64,000 bases of DNA from Renibacterium sp. (lineage in GTDB: Bacteria > Actinomycetota > Actinomycetes > Actinomycetales > Micrococcaceae): positions 62,001 through 126,000 of the forward strand of contig JAFOLH010000014.1 in NCBI GenBank assembly GCA_017419405.1, given 5' to 3'. Made by a program: the position numbers and the translations under genes. Each line of letters starts with the position of its first letter. Within the stretch, counting starts at the first letter, position 1. This document shows positions 1 through 9,069 of the stretch, piece by piece. Below the pieces are notes generated by a model that saw only the letters and a program-made list of their open reading frames with translations, was not told the origin of the DNA and did no database searches.

Positions 1-440
1 TTGATCATGCCCGCGTTCTTATTGCCGAGCAGGAACTCCACGGCCCGGTATTGATAGGACTGAAAGCCCGACGACGAACCCAAGTCGCCGCGGAACTGCG
101 CATATTCGGTGGGGGTCAGGGTAGCAAGTACGCTCCATTGCTCGGTCAGCGAGCGCTGGATGTGCTTGATCCGGGCGACGCCCTTCATCGCCATCCGCAG
201 ATCGTCCCGCTGCAGCGAGCTGCGCACCATCCGCAATTCGTGCAGCACCAGCTTGAGCCAGAGCTCAGAGGTCTGGTGCTGGATGATGAAGAGCAATTCG
301 TCGTGGTGCTCCGGCGCGCTCACCGGATGCTGTGCACCGAGCAGCTCGTCCAGGGCAAGATAGCCGCCGTAACTCATTTTGTCGCGGAAATCGGTTTCGA
401 TCCCGACCTCGATGCTGCGGGTGTTCTTCTCAACGCTCAC
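1..440 (-). CDS. kynA: Tryptophan 2,3-dioxygenase, 3' end outside window
   Basis: Heme-dependent cytosolic enzyme that opens the indole ring of L-tryptophan to N-formylkynurenine, the first step of the kynurenine pathway. Only the first 146 residues are present; the family is about 280 residues, so the rest lies before base 1. Visible family motifs are [11 protein letters not shown] (24-34), [14 protein letters not shown] (43-56) with His55 at the known catalytic base position, ELWLK (59-63), and [12 protein letters not shown] further on. The start is GTG at 440; no alternative in-frame start is seen just upstream. Identification is firm from the motifs. Downstream kynurenine genes cannot be seen. 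Confidence 0.93.
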   Translation of the reverse strand, partial: MSVEKNTRSIEVGIETDFRDKMSYGGYLALDELLGAQHPVSAPEHHDELLFIIQHQTSELWLKLVLHELRMVRSSLQRDDLRMAMKGVARIKHIQRSLTEQWSVLATLTPTEYAQFRGDLGSSSGFQSYQYRAVEFLLGNKNAGMI

Positions 441-547
441 CTGAACAGGGTACGCCGCGAGCCCGGGTCGCGGCGCAGAATACCGATGCGATCGCTTCGT
501 CCTGTAAGCTGAATGCCGCTGCCTTCCGAGTTTCGGAAACGCAGCAT

Positions 548-618
548 GCGGGCGTAGCTCAATGGTAGAGCGCTAGCTTCCCAAGCTCGATACGCGGGTT
601 CGATTCCCGTCGCCCGCT
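548..618 (+). tRNA. tRNA-Gly (anticodon CCC)
   Basis: A 71-nt cloverleaf. The acceptor arms GCGGGCG (548-554) and CGCCCGC (611-617) pair fully. The D arm is GCTC/GAGC, the anticodon loop is TTCCCAA (578-584) with anticodon CCC reading GGG, and the T arm is CGGGTTCGATTCCCG. The discriminator is T618 and CCA is not encoded. One pair of the anticodon stem (T574/C588) is mismatched. A strong terminator follows 22 nt later. Confidence 0.93.
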
Positions 619-639
619 CCGCACCGGCCACGGCCGGGC

Positions 640-684
640 GTCTGGCCCGCCGAATCGCACGATTCGGCGGGCCAGACTCGTTTT
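640..684 (+). terminator. Rho-independent terminator after tRNA-Gly
   Basis: A perfect 17-bp GC-rich stem (640-656 with 661-677) has a four-base loop GCAC and is followed by TCGTTTT. It ends the tRNA-Gly transcript and insulates the phosphodiesterase promoter. Confidence 0.9.
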
Positions 685-733
685 GCCTCTTCGCGGCCCC
701 ACCGGGCGACCCAGCGGAACCGCCTCGGCGACA

Positions 734-766
734 CTTCACCCGGCGTTCACTCGGCATTCACGGCTC
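734..766 (+). promoter_or_regulatory. PHO-box-like triple 11-bp direct repeat
   Basis: Three adjacent 11-bp units: CTTCACCCGGC (734-744), GTTCACTCGGC (745-755) and ATTCACGGCTC (756-766). The published actinobacterial PhoP repeat unit resembles GTTCACCCGGC in 11-bp steps. The AT-rich stretch TATTTGTATTTA (783-794), a possible -10 region, begins 16 bp downstream. The following gene is a secreted phosphodiesterase, which fits control by phosphate starvation. The sequence match is seen; regulation is inferred. Confidence 0.65.
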
Positions 767-870
767 CCCCGCCAAGTGCTGGTATTTGTATTTACAAGCT
801 GTCCGCTGGCCTGATGAATCATTGGGGCTTCACGCTCCGGCAGCCTATCCTCCAAGCAGCAAAGGCAACC

Positions 871-2490
871 GTGAAAACAACCTTGCGCACTCGAATCGGG
901 ACGGCCGCCGTCGTCCTCGCCATGACGGCCGCGGCGGCACCCGCCCAAGCCGCACCGGCCGCGAACTCCTTCGACTCCGGCCTCAACGTCAGCAATCCGC
1001 TTCCGGTCCCGGATCTCAAACCAGCCGCTTCGCAGCAGAAGACCCTGGTCATCGGACTGGACGGGATCCGTTGGGACCGGGTACAGGCCGCAAACACGCC
1101 GAACATCAAGAAAATCCTGAACGAAGGCGCCTCAGCGCTGAGCTACACCTTCGCACCGGCGAATGGCGCCGGCACCGTCAATCTGGCGCCCACGGTCTCC
1201 GGTCCCAGCTGGAGCAGCATCCTGACCGGGGTCTGGCCGGACAAACACGGGGTCAAAGACAACTCCTTCAAGGGCAAGAAGTTCGACCAATACCCGGATT
1301 TCCTGATCCGCGCAGAGCAGGCCAAGCCGGCGTTGAGCACCTTCGCGGCCGCCGATTGGCAGCCGATCGCGATGGAGGCAGGCGGCGGCCCGATCATCAA
1401 CAAGGACATCGATTACCGCTATGGCAGTGCGGCCTCGGGCACCAGGTATCTGAGCGAAGACGCCAGGGAGGCCGATCTCACCGCACGGACGATTTACGAA
1501 AAGCGCACCGACATCAGCTTCATCTACATGGGCGCCCCGGACGAAAACGTCTCCGGCGGAGTTTTCGGCTCGGCGTACAAAAACGCCCTCGAAGCCACGG
1601 ACAAAAACGTCGGCGCAATGTTGCGCGCCATCGAATCGAGCCCCAGCTTCGGTTCGGAAGACTGGCGGGTCATCCTCACCAATGACCATGGTTTGACCGA
1701 CGGCGGCAGCCACGGGAACGGGACCACTTTGAACGAGCGGGCGGTCTACACCGCGGTCTACACGCCGGGCAAAAACACCGGGCAGGTCCGCTACGACCTC
1801 AAGCCGGTGGACATTGCGCCGACCGTGCTCAAGCGGGCCGGCGTGGCGATCGATCCGGCCTGGGGTTTCGACGGCCAGCCGGTGGACGAGTTGCAGCCGG
1901 ATGCCTTCGATTCGCTGCGCAGCGTCCTGCAGAACAAAAAGACCGAGCCGGAGATCCCGGCGGATCTGAAGGGATACACCCAGACGGCGCCCAGCGGCTG
2001 GAGCATCGACAATAGCAAGATGCCCACCGGAGGCGTCCCGGAATGGTACGGCTGGACGTTCACCACGAATGAATTCTGGAGCTCGCCCGCCGACGACAAG
2101 AATCAGGGCCGGGAGAACTTCGTCCGCGGCCGGGACGTGATCGCGGTCGCCGATTCCGATGCCTGGGACGACTTGAATCTGCCGAAGAGCAGCCGGGCCT
2201 TCGATTCCACCCTTTACACCCCCACTTACGACGCCGCCGGCTCGGCCTCGGTGACCCTGGACTACCAGACGCAGTACCAGCACGAGTCCGGACAGGTGGC
2301 CCAGGTAGTGGCCCGTTGGGACAATGGCAGCAGCAGCATCGTGAAGAGCTATTCGACGACGACGGCGGGCCCGGAAAAGCTTTCCGTCAAGGTGCCTGCC
2401 GGGGCGCGCTCGGTCCAGTTCGGCTTCCGCTACGCGGGGACCAACAACTGGTTCTGGGCACTGGACCAGGTTTCGGTCACCAAGTCCTGA
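871..2490 (+). CDS. Secreted alkaline-phosphatase-superfamily phosphodiesterase
   Basis: Predicted exported phosphodiesterase or nucleotide pyrophosphatase, 539 residues, probably releasing phosphate from organic esters outside the cell. An upstream in-frame ATG at 814 exists. GTG at 871 is preferred because AAAGG lies just before it and it yields a clean signal peptide with hydrophobic core TAAVVLAMTAAAA (11-23) and cleavage near AQA. Catalytic-core motifs are VIGLDGIRWD (metal Asp64), PTVSGPSWSSILTG (candidate nucleophile Ser110) with PDKHG after it, and TNDHGLTDGGSHG (metal His and Asp). The last 150 residues form an extra beta-rich domain of unknown role. The PHO-like box upstream and a perfect hairpin downstream make it a single-gene transcript. 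The exact substrate is unknown. Confidence 0.85.
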   Translation: MKTTLRTRIGTAAVVLAMTAAAAPAQAAPAANSFDSGLNVSNPLPVPDLKPAASQQKTLVIGLDGIRWDRVQAANTPNIKKILNEGASALSYTFAPANGAGTVNLAPTVSGPSWSSILTGVWPDKHGVKDNSFKGKKFDQYPDFLIRAEQAKPALSTFAAADWQPIAMEAGGGPIINKDIDYRYGSAASGTRYLSEDAREADLTARTIYEKRTDISFIYMGAPDENVSGGVFGSAYKNALEATDKNVGAMLRAIESSPSFGSEDWRVILTNDHGLTDGGSHGNGTTLNERAVYTAVYTPGKNTGQVRYDLKPVDIAPTVLKRAGVAIDPAWGFDGQPVDELQPDAFDSLRSVLQNKKTEPEIPADLKGYTQTAPSGWSIDNSKMPTGGVPEWYGWTFTTNEFWSSPADDKNQGRENFVRGRDVIAVADSDAWDDLNLPKSSRAFDSTLYTPTYDAAGSASVTLDYQTQYQHESGQVAQVVARWDNGSSSIVKSYSTTTAGPEKLSVKVPAGARSVQFGFRYAGTNNWFWALDQVSVTKS

Positions 2491-2493
2491 ACC

Positions 2494-2538
2494 GGAAAAC
2501 AGTTCCGGGCCCCGATACGGGGCCCGGAACTGTTTTCC
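2494..2538 (+). terminator. Strong terminator after the phosphodiesterase
   Basis: A perfect 20-bp stem (2494-2513 with 2519-2538) with loop GATAC. The outer ends are GGAAAA/TTTTCC, so it can work on both strands, for this gene and for the convergent M15 peptidase gene. Confidence 0.88.
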
Positions 2539-2619
2539 GCAGGCTCAGCCTGCCGGGCCCAAGGCGTCGGGTGGTTCAACCGGTTCCGCGCGCCGGGCGG
2601 TCCGACGTGGCCGGAAAGC

Positions 2620-3438
2620 TCAGGCCAAACCTTCCGGCAGGGACAGTTTGACGGTGTCCATTTTCTTCTGGTTGAACTGCATGTGCTGGTAGTCGAAGTA
2701 GCCGATTTGATAGAAATCGATCGGCGGGTCTGCCTGCGGGTCGCCCCAGTTGCCGCCCCATTCGTAATCCCGGGCGGACCACATCCGGCGCAGATCGCTG
2801 TCCTTCACGATCGCACCCTTGGCCCGCGGGTCGTAGCTGGCACCCGCTGGTTGGATGGTCCGGCTGCCATCGTCATTGAGCACGTCGAACGGGTTGACGA
2901 ACGTGTTGATGTCGAAGGACGCGCCTTTGAAGTGCTCACTGAGATTGCCGCTGCCCAGCCGATCCGGCCGGAAGTTGCTGGTGTTGTTGGCCTGCATCGA
3001 CGTTTCGTCGTCGTAGCCGAATTGCGATTGCGGAATCACCGACTTGATCGGGAATCCGAGTTGGAACATCTTGACGAAAAGGATCTTGGTTTCGTTCTCG
3101 ATGGCCTTGTTGACTACTATCTGGCCAAAATGCAGCGCATTGTCGAAGCCGCGGTAGAGCACATTGACGAGCGCCATATGCGGCTTCATGAGCGCCAAGT
3201 CTTTGGCCCGTTGCGGATCGCTCGAGGTCCCGTAGGCTTGTTCGAAGCTCAGCCGGCTGTCGAACACCACCGGCCCGGAGAGCGGTACTCCGTATTGCTG
3301 CGCCAAGGACGGCGTCAAGCTCGCACTGGAACTCTGCGCGTTCGCCGCGCCCGCACCTATTCCGGTGGCCGCTGCGGCAGCCACCGCACCGACCGCCGAC
3401 AACCCGAATCCACGTCTGGACATGCCAGCATTATTCAT
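2620..3438 (-). CDS. Tat-exported M15-family (VanY-like) D-Ala-D-Ala carboxypeptidase
   Basis: Predicted zinc carboxypeptidase acting on peptidoglycan peptides, 272 residues from ATG 3438. That start has GGGGA six bases upstream; the frame stays open a further 13 codons but lacks a ribosome site there. The N-terminus MNNAGMSRRGFGLSAVG has a twin-arginine motif followed by an Ala/Gly hydrophobic stretch. The M15 signature is clear: SEHFKGASFDI (zinc ligands His169 and Asp176), YEWGGNW (general base Glu226) and DYQHMQF (third ligand His252). It is convergent with the phosphodiesterase and upstream of no obvious operon partner. D,D- versus L,D-specificity cannot be decided from sequence. Confidence 0.85.
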   Translation of the reverse strand: MNNAGMSRRGFGLSAVGAVAAAAATGIGAGAANAQSSSASLTPSLAQQYGVPLSGPVVFDSRLSFEQAYGTSSDPQRAKDLALMKPHMALVNVLYRGFDNALHFGQIVVNKAIENETKILFVKMFQLGFPIKSVIPQSQFGYDDETSMQANNTSNFRPDRLGSGNLSEHFKGASFDINTFVNPFDVLNDDGSRTIQPAGASYDPRAKGAIVKDSDLRRMWSARDYEWGGNWGDPQADPPIDFYQIGYFDYQHMQFNQKKMDTVKLSLPEGLA

Positions 3439-3611
3439 TTCATTCCCCAATCGGCACAAGTTCGAGCATTTCCCCATAACTGATACTGGGCCTTGCAGAA
3501 AATCCTATGCCGTCTTTTCGGGAAATGGATTTGCAAGCATACTCAATGCGCTGGGTTTCCGCTATGAATTCTCCAAAGCAAAGCTCCCCTCCGAAACAAA
3601 GTTCATACCGC

Positions 3612-4976
3612 TCAGCGATGCCTGATCTCCAGCAATCTGCCAGGCCGGCGCAGATTGACTTTGAGCAACAACTCGCCCCGCCGGGCCAGGATCAGCCCTA
3701 CCGCGACCGCAGCCAGGACCGGAACGCCGCCGGCAATCAGCAAAGCCGCATGCGGCCCGATCGCCTCGGCCAGCCACCCGGTGAGCAGCCCGCCCACCGC
3801 TTGGCCGCCGATGAGCACCATGATGTACAGGCTCATCACCCGGCCGCGGATCTGCATGTTGGTGGAAATCTGCACCAATTGGTTCGCCCCGGTCAGAAAC
3901 AGCAGGCAGGCGAATCCGGCGACCACCATCACCGCACCGAAACTCCACATCGAGGGCATGAACGCCGCCACCGCAAGCGAGAGACCGTAGAACCCGGCAC
4001 TGATCACCACTGAGCGCAAACGCAATTCCTTGCGCCTGGTCGAGGCCAGTGCGCCGATCAGCGCGCCGACTGCGACCAAGGTGTTCAGCAATCCGTATCC
4101 CCCGGCTCCGGCGTCGAACACATGATCCGCGAAAGCTGCCATCACCACCGGAAGGCTCATTGCGAAAACCGCCACGAACCCCGCCATGATGGTGGAAAAC
4201 AGGATTGCGGGTTTGCGCACCAGGTATCTGGCACCCTCGGCGAGCATGCCTTTGCTGCGGGGCGCCGGCGTCGAACGGATGAGTTCGGAGCTGCGCATCA
4301 CGGCGAGCATGGTCACGGTGAAAACGCAGGCCACGGCGTTCGCGGCGAACGCCCAGCCGCCGCCCACCGCCACCAGCATTACGCCGGCCACGGCCGGGCC
4401 GATCATTCCGCCGAGCTGGAAGATCGAGGAGTTGATGCTGATCGCATTGCGCAGGTGCACCGGCCCGACCAGCTCGTTCACGAAAACCTGCCGCGCCGGC
4501 TGGTCCACCACGGTGACCAGGCCGAGGACCAGTGCGACCAGGTAGACATGCCACACCTGCAGCGTTCCGGTGAGCGCCAAAACCGCCATCAATGCCGCGA
4601 GCAGGGCCGCCGCGGATTGGGCGATCATCAACAACGCCCGCTTCGAGAACCGGTCGGCCAGTACGCCGCCCCAGGGGCCCAAAAGCAACGTCGGTGCGAA
4701 CTGCAGAGCCACCGTGATGCCGACCGCGGTCACCGAACCGGAGAGCTGGAGCACAATCCAGTCCTGGGCGATCCGCTGCATCCACAGGGCGATCACCGCG
4801 ATGAAATGCGCGATGGTGAAGTACCGGTAGTTGCGGATCGAGAATGCTGCGAAGGTGCTTTTGACGCTCGGCGATGCCGCCACGATGCTGATCGGCGCGG
4901 TCACCGCCGAGTTCGGGATTCTGCTTGCCGGTTGCGGGTGGACGAGGGGAAGCTGCGCGGTTGCAGGGGATGCCAC
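3612..4976 (-). CDS. MFS transporter (EntS/MFS_3 type)
   Basis: Major facilitator membrane protein of 454 residues with about 12 hydrophobic helices. Cytoplasmic-loop motif VLADRFSKR follows helix 2, typical of the MFS_3 group of drug and enterobactin-type exporters. The frame is open to ATG 5060, but GTG 4976 is preferred because AAGGAT sits at the right distance and the longer form would run into the promoter of the divergent LysR gene. The LysR neighbour probably controls it. The substrate is unknown. Confidence 0.8.
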   Translation of the reverse strand: MASPATAQLPLVHPQPASRIPNSAVTAPISIVAASPSVKSTFAAFSIRNYRYFTIAHFIAVIALWMQRIAQDWIVLQLSGSVTAVGITVALQFAPTLLLGPWGGVLADRFSKRALLMIAQSAAALLAALMAVLALTGTLQVWHVYLVALVLGLVTVVDQPARQVFVNELVGPVHLRNAISINSSIFQLGGMIGPAVAGVMLVAVGGGWAFAANAVACVFTVTMLAVMRSSELIRSTPAPRSKGMLAEGARYLVRKPAILFSTIMAGFVAVFAMSLPVVMAAFADHVFDAGAGGYGLLNTLVAVGALIGALASTRRKELRLRSVVISAGFYGLSLAVAAFMPSMWSFGAVMVVAGFACLLFLTGANQLVQISTNMQIRGRVMSLYIMVLIGGQAVGGLLTGWLAEAIGPHAALLIAGGVPVLAAVAVGLILARRGELLLKVNLRRPGRLLEIRHR

Positions 4977-5104
4977 AGTAGATCCTTGACTAGTGCTTCG
5001 CAGGGTGAGGAATGGGGCGTAGTTCAACGCTATCCGGGTGCAACCCCATTCTGAAGTCATATAATCCCTCTAACTGTGATTACAAAACACAATGGGAGGG
5101 TCTG

Positions 5105-5962
5105 GTGTACGACAACGACCAGCTGCGCAGCTTCCTCGCGGTCGCGGAGACTTTGAACTTCACCCGGGCGGCTGAGCGGCTGGGTTTGAGCCAACCGACA
5201 GTCAGCCAGCACATCAAGAAACTCGAGGAGGCCACCGGGCGGCAACTCGTGCTCCGGGACACCCGGGCGGTCCGGTTGACCGACAACGGCGACGCGATGG
5301 CCGGCTTCGCCCGCAACATCCTCGCCGCCCAAGACGATGCGGGGCGTTATTTCTCCGGTGCCGCGATGCGCGGCCGACTGCGCTTCGGCACCGCCGACGA
5401 CCTGGCTTACACCAGGCTGCCGACGATCTTGCGCGATTTCCGCCAGCTCTACCCGCAGATCAATTTGGAACTCACGGTGAGCCAGAGCGACCAGCTTTAC
5501 CGCCGGGTCAAAGCGGGCCAGCTGGATCTGGTTTTCGTCAAATGGGTCTCCGGCGCCCAAGAAGGCACCGTGGTGCGGCATGACCACTTCTCCTGGGTCG
5601 GCCTGGAGCAGACCCAACTGGAACCCGGCGTTCCGGTGCCGCTGATCAGCTATCCGGCACCGAGCCTGAGCCGGAAACTCGCGATCGATGCGCTGGAGAA
5701 AAATGGGCGCACCTGGCGCGTCACCTGCAACACCAAGGAGATCAACGGGGTGATCGCGGCGGTCCGGGCCGGCATCGGGATCACGGTGATGCCTTCGACC
5801 CTGATCCCGGACGACCTGGTCTCGATCACCCGGCGTTTCGACCTGCCGCCGGTGGGCGAGGTCGATTTCACCCTGGTGCGCAATCCGCTGGCCAGGACCG
5901 ACGTCGTCGACGCCTTGGAGCAGGCGATCATGGGCCGCAAACTCAACCCGGCCAGAAGTTGA
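5105..5962 (+). CDS. LysR-family transcriptional regulator
   Basis: DNA-binding regulator of 285 residues. The N-terminal winged helix is typical: [20 protein letters not shown] and then [15 protein letters not shown] periplasmic-binding-like effector domain follows from about residue 90. The start is GTG 5105 with GGGAGGG five bases upstream; the open frame begins at ATG 5012 but would overlap the promoter. It is divergent from the MFS gene with 128 bp between them, the usual layout of a LysR regulator and its target. The effector is unknown. Confidence 0.9.
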   Translation: MYDNDQLRSFLAVAETLNFTRAAERLGLSQPTVSQHIKKLEEATGRQLVLRDTRAVRLTDNGDAMAGFARNILAAQDDAGRYFSGAAMRGRLRFGTADDLAYTRLPTILRDFRQLYPQINLELTVSQSDQLYRRVKAGQLDLVFVKWVSGAQEGTVVRHDHFSWVGLEQTQLEPGVPVPLISYPAPSLSRKLAIDALEKNGRTWRVTCNTKEINGVIAAVRAGIGITVMPSTLIPDDLVSITRRFDLPPVGEVDFTLVRNPLARTDVVDALEQAIMGRKLNPARS

Positions 5963-6083
5963 GCCGGCCGCAGTGGGCGCGGCTGGCGGGCTCAAGGCGG
6001 CCGAACCGACCCAGCGGTCGAAGTACCGAGCCGAGTCCGTCGCGGGTGCCCGGCACCACTACATCGGACTAGAGTTGGCAATC

Positions 6084-6500
6084 ATGATCCGCACCATGTT
6101 CAAATCCAAGATCCACCGCGCCACGGTGACCCATGCCAACCTGCATTACGTCGGTTCGGTCACCGTGGACCAGGACTTGCTCGAAGCCGCGGACATCCTG
6201 CCCGGGGAACTGGTCGCGATCGTCGACGTCAGCAATGGCGCACGCTTGGAGACCTATACGATCCTGGGTGAGCGCGGCTCGGGCGTGATCGGGATCAACG
6301 GCGCAGCGGCGCATCTGGTGGCGATCGGGGACACCGTGATCCTGATCAGCTATGCGCAGATGTCCACCGAAGAAGCACAGGCCTACCGCCCGGCGATCGT
6401 GCACGTGGACGGGCAGAACCGGATCGTGGAACTCGGCCACGACCCGGCGGCGGCAGCCGCAGAGGGCACCCAACGCCCGCCGTTCGCCGTCCAGGACTGA
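6084..6500 (+). CDS. panD: Aspartate 1-decarboxylase
   Basis: Pyruvoyl enzyme that makes beta-alanine from L-aspartate for pantothenate and coenzyme A. The predicted 138-residue proenzyme cuts itself between Gly24 and Ser25, visible in HYVGSVTVD, to form the pyruvoyl group. Conserved [12 protein letters not shown] (5-16) and [17 protein letters not shown] are present. The start is ATG 6084, matching the family N-terminus. The AEC transporter starts four bases after the stop, so the two genes are likely co-transcribed. Confidence 0.95.
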   Translation: MIRTMFKSKIHRATVTHANLHYVGSVTVDQDLLEAADILPGELVAIVDVSNGARLETYTILGERGSGVIGINGAAAHLVAIGDTVILISYAQMSTEEAQAYRPAIVHVDGQNRIVELGHDPAAAAAEGTQRPPFAVQD

Positions 6501-6504
6501 CTCG

Positions 6505-7428
6505 ATGGGCGGCGTGCTGATCGGCTTCTCCCTGGTTTGGGCGGTGATCGCGCTGGGGTACTTGCTCGGCAGGTTCAATGTGCTCGGCGACGGTGCACAG
6601 CGGGTACTGAGCCGGTTCACTTTTTTCGTCGCCAGCCCCGCGCTGCTGTTCGAAACCATCTCCCGCGCAGACCTGCACACCGTCTTCGGGCCGTCGTTCT
6701 GGATCGTCGCCGGCTCCGCGGCGATTGCCGCAGCGGTCTTCGTACTGTTCACCGTGCTGCGGCGCAAGCCCTTCGGGGCGGAGGCGGTGCTGGGCACGAT
6801 GAGTGCTTCGTATGTCAACGCCAACAATCTGGGCCTGCCGATCGCGGTCTACGTGCTGGGGAACGCGGCACTCGCGGCTCCGATCGTGATTTTCCAGCTG
6901 GCGGTCTACCAACCGCTGTTCGTGATCCTGATCGAACTGGTCCGGCAACGCCGCAGTGCCTCGCTCGGCAAGATCCTGTTGAGCGTGATCAGCAATCCGC
7001 TGCTGCTCGCCTCGGTCGCCGGAACCGCGGTCGCCGCCTCCGGCTGGCGGCCGCCCGAACTCTTGCTGCAGCCCTTCGAGCTGGTGGGCGGCGCCGCGGT
7101 GCCCGGCGCACTGATCGCTTTCGGGATCTCGCTGTTCGGTTCCAAACCGCTTCAGGAACGCGCCAGCCGGGTTTCGGTGATTGCCGCGACCGTCGTGAAG
7201 CTGGTCGTGCAGCCGGCTGCCGGCTACCTGCTCGCGACCACGCTGTTCCAGCTCGACGGCGCCGCGCTGTTCGCCGCCGTCGTGCTCGCCGGGCTGCCCA
7301 CCGCGCAAAACGTCTTCGTGATCGCGGCACGGTATCAATCCGGCGTGGCCCAAGCCAAGGACACGGTGTTGCTGACCACCGCGATCGCGGTGCCGGCGAT
7401 GCTCGTGGTCGCGGCCCTTTTGGCGTGA
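6505..7428 (+). CDS. AEC-family (auxin efflux carrier) transporter
   Basis: Membrane transporter of 307 residues with about ten hydrophobic helices in two halves, the AEC pattern. Family features are ASYVNANNLGLPIAVYVLG in the first half and AGLPTAQNVFVIA in the second. It starts at ATG 6505, four bases after panD, so it may move a small acid related to that pathway, though such carriers also handle malate or malonate. The substrate is inference only. Confidence 0.85.
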   Translation: MGGVLIGFSLVWAVIALGYLLGRFNVLGDGAQRVLSRFTFFVASPALLFETISRADLHTVFGPSFWIVAGSAAIAAAVFVLFTVLRRKPFGAEAVLGTMSASYVNANNLGLPIAVYVLGNAALAAPIVIFQLAVYQPLFVILIELVRQRRSASLGKILLSVISNPLLLASVAGTAVAASGWRPPELLLQPFELVGGAAVPGALIAFGISLFGSKPLQERASRVSVIAATVVKLVVQPAAGYLLATTLFQLDGAALFAAVVLAGLPTAQNVFVIAARYQSGVAQAKDTVLLTTAIAVPAMLVVAALLA

Positions 7429-7467
7429 CGCCAGCGAATCGGGCAGTCGAACAGGTACTCTAACCTC

Positions 7468-9066
7468 ATGGCTTCCAAGAGCGCGGCGGAGATCGTCGCA
7501 AACATCACTCAGGGCTACACCTTCGACACTCCGGCGATCGCGCTGGGCGCGGCACTGGTCGAAGACCAGGTCTACAAAGACGCCCAGGTCCGCTTGCCGC
7601 TTGCCATGATGAACCGGCACGGCCTGGTGGCTGGCGCTACCGGCACCGGCAAGACGGTCACCTTGCACATGATCGCGGAGCAGCTCTCCACCGCCGGGGT
7701 GCCGGTCTTCATGGCGGACATCAAGGGCGATCTGTCCGGCCTGGCGACGCCCGGAACGGCCAACGACAAGCTCACCGCGCGGACCCAGAGCCTGGGCCAG
7801 GAATGGGCCGCCAAAGCCTTCCCGGTGGAGTTCCTGGCACTCGGCGGCGACGGCAACGGCGTTCCGGTGCGCGCTTCGATCACCTCGTTCGGCCCGATCC
7901 TGCTGTCCCGCGTGCTGCAGTTGAATGAGACCCAGGAATCCAGTCTGCAGCTGATCTTCCACTATGCGGACACCCAGGGTTTGGAATTGTACGACCTCAA
8001 AGACCTCCGGGCCGTGATCCAGTTCCTCACCTCGGACGACGGCAAAGCCGCCCTCGCCGAGCTCGGCGGACTGTCCAAGGCCACGGCCGGCGTGATCCTG
8101 CGCGAGCTGATCACTTTGGAAGCGCAAGGCATGACCAAGTTCTTCGGCATGCCGGAGTTCGACACCGCAGAGCTGATCCGGACCGCGCCGGACGGCCGGG
8201 GCGTGATCACCTGTTTGGAACTGCCGAATGTGCAGGACAAGCCGATGCTCTTCTCCACCTTCCTGATGTGGCTGCTCGCCGACCTCTTCCGGGACCTGCC
8301 CGAGGTCGGCGACCAGGACAAGCCGAAGCTGGTCTTCTTCCTCGACGAAGCCCACTTGCTCTTCAAGGACGCCACCAAGGCGTTCCTCGCCGCGATCACC
8401 CAGACGGTGCGGCTGATCCGGTCCAAAGGCGTCGGAATCTTCTTCGTGACCCAGACTCCGAAAGACGTGCCCTCGGATGTTCTGGCCCAGCTGGCCAACC
8501 GGGTGCAGCACGCCTTGCGCGCCTTCACCCCGGATGACGCCAAAGCGCTCAAAGCCACCGTCTCCACCTTCCCGGTGAGCGACTACGACTTGGAGAAGAC
8601 GCTCACCAGCGCCGGGATCGGCGAGGCCGTGGTCACCGTGATGAATGAAAAGGGCGCGCCGACGCCGGTCGCGCTGACCCGGCTGCGGGCGCCGGAATCC
8701 GTGATGGGCGCCAGCGCGGAAGACGTGGTCAAATCCACCGTCGCCGCATCGCCGTTGCTGACCAAATACGGCACCGAGGTCGATCCGATTTCCGCCTACG
8801 AGAAGCTGCAGAACAAGGCGGCCCCGCCCACCGGGGATTCGGTCGGCGATCCGGTGCCGCCGATGCCCGCACCGCCGGTGCCGATTCCGCCGCCTCCGGC
8901 ACCCATGCCGCAACAGCAAGGCGGCAGCCTCGGCGCGGACGTGGCCGGTGCGCTCGGCGGGATCCTCGGCGGCGGCCTGCAGTCCATGGTCCGGTCGATG
9001 GGCACCAACCTGGGGCGGAACATCATGCGCGACATCTTCGGCACGACCAGTCGCCGTCGCCGATAG
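7468..9066 (+). CDS. HerA-like ATPase, DUF853 family
   Basis: Cytoplasmic P-loop ATPase of 532 residues, related to HerA/FtsK-type hexameric motors. Walker A is GATGTGKT (56-63) and Walker B is LVFFLDEAHLLF near residue 290, followed by VGIFFVTQTPKDVP (sensor region). The C-terminal part is a Pro-rich linker (about 465-485) and a Gly/Arg-rich tail ending TSRRRR. The family is widespread in bacteria and its role is not settled. It lies four bases ahead of the next gene. Confidence 0.85.
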   Translation: MASKSAAEIVANITQGYTFDTPAIALGAALVEDQVYKDAQVRLPLAMMNRHGLVAGATGTGKTVTLHMIAEQLSTAGVPVFMADIKGDLSGLATPGTANDKLTARTQSLGQEWAAKAFPVEFLALGGDGNGVPVRASITSFGPILLSRVLQLNETQESSLQLIFHYADTQGLELYDLKDLRAVIQFLTSDDGKAALAELGGLSKATAGVILRELITLEAQGMTKFFGMPEFDTAELIRTAPDGRGVITCLELPNVQDKPMLFSTFLMWLLADLFRDLPEVGDQDKPKLVFFLDEAHLLFKDATKAFLAAITQTVRLIRSKGVGIFFVTQTPKDVPSDVLAQLANRVQHALRAFTPDDAKALKATVSTFPVSDYDLEKTLTSAGIGEAVVTVMNEKGAPTPVALTRLRAPESVMGASAEDVVKSTVAASPLLTKYGTEVDPISAYEKLQNKAAPPTGDSVGDPVPPMPAPPVPIPPPPAPMPQQQGGSLGADVAGALGGILGGGLQSMVRSMGTNLGRNIMRDIFGTTSRRRR

Positions 9067-9069
9067 ATT

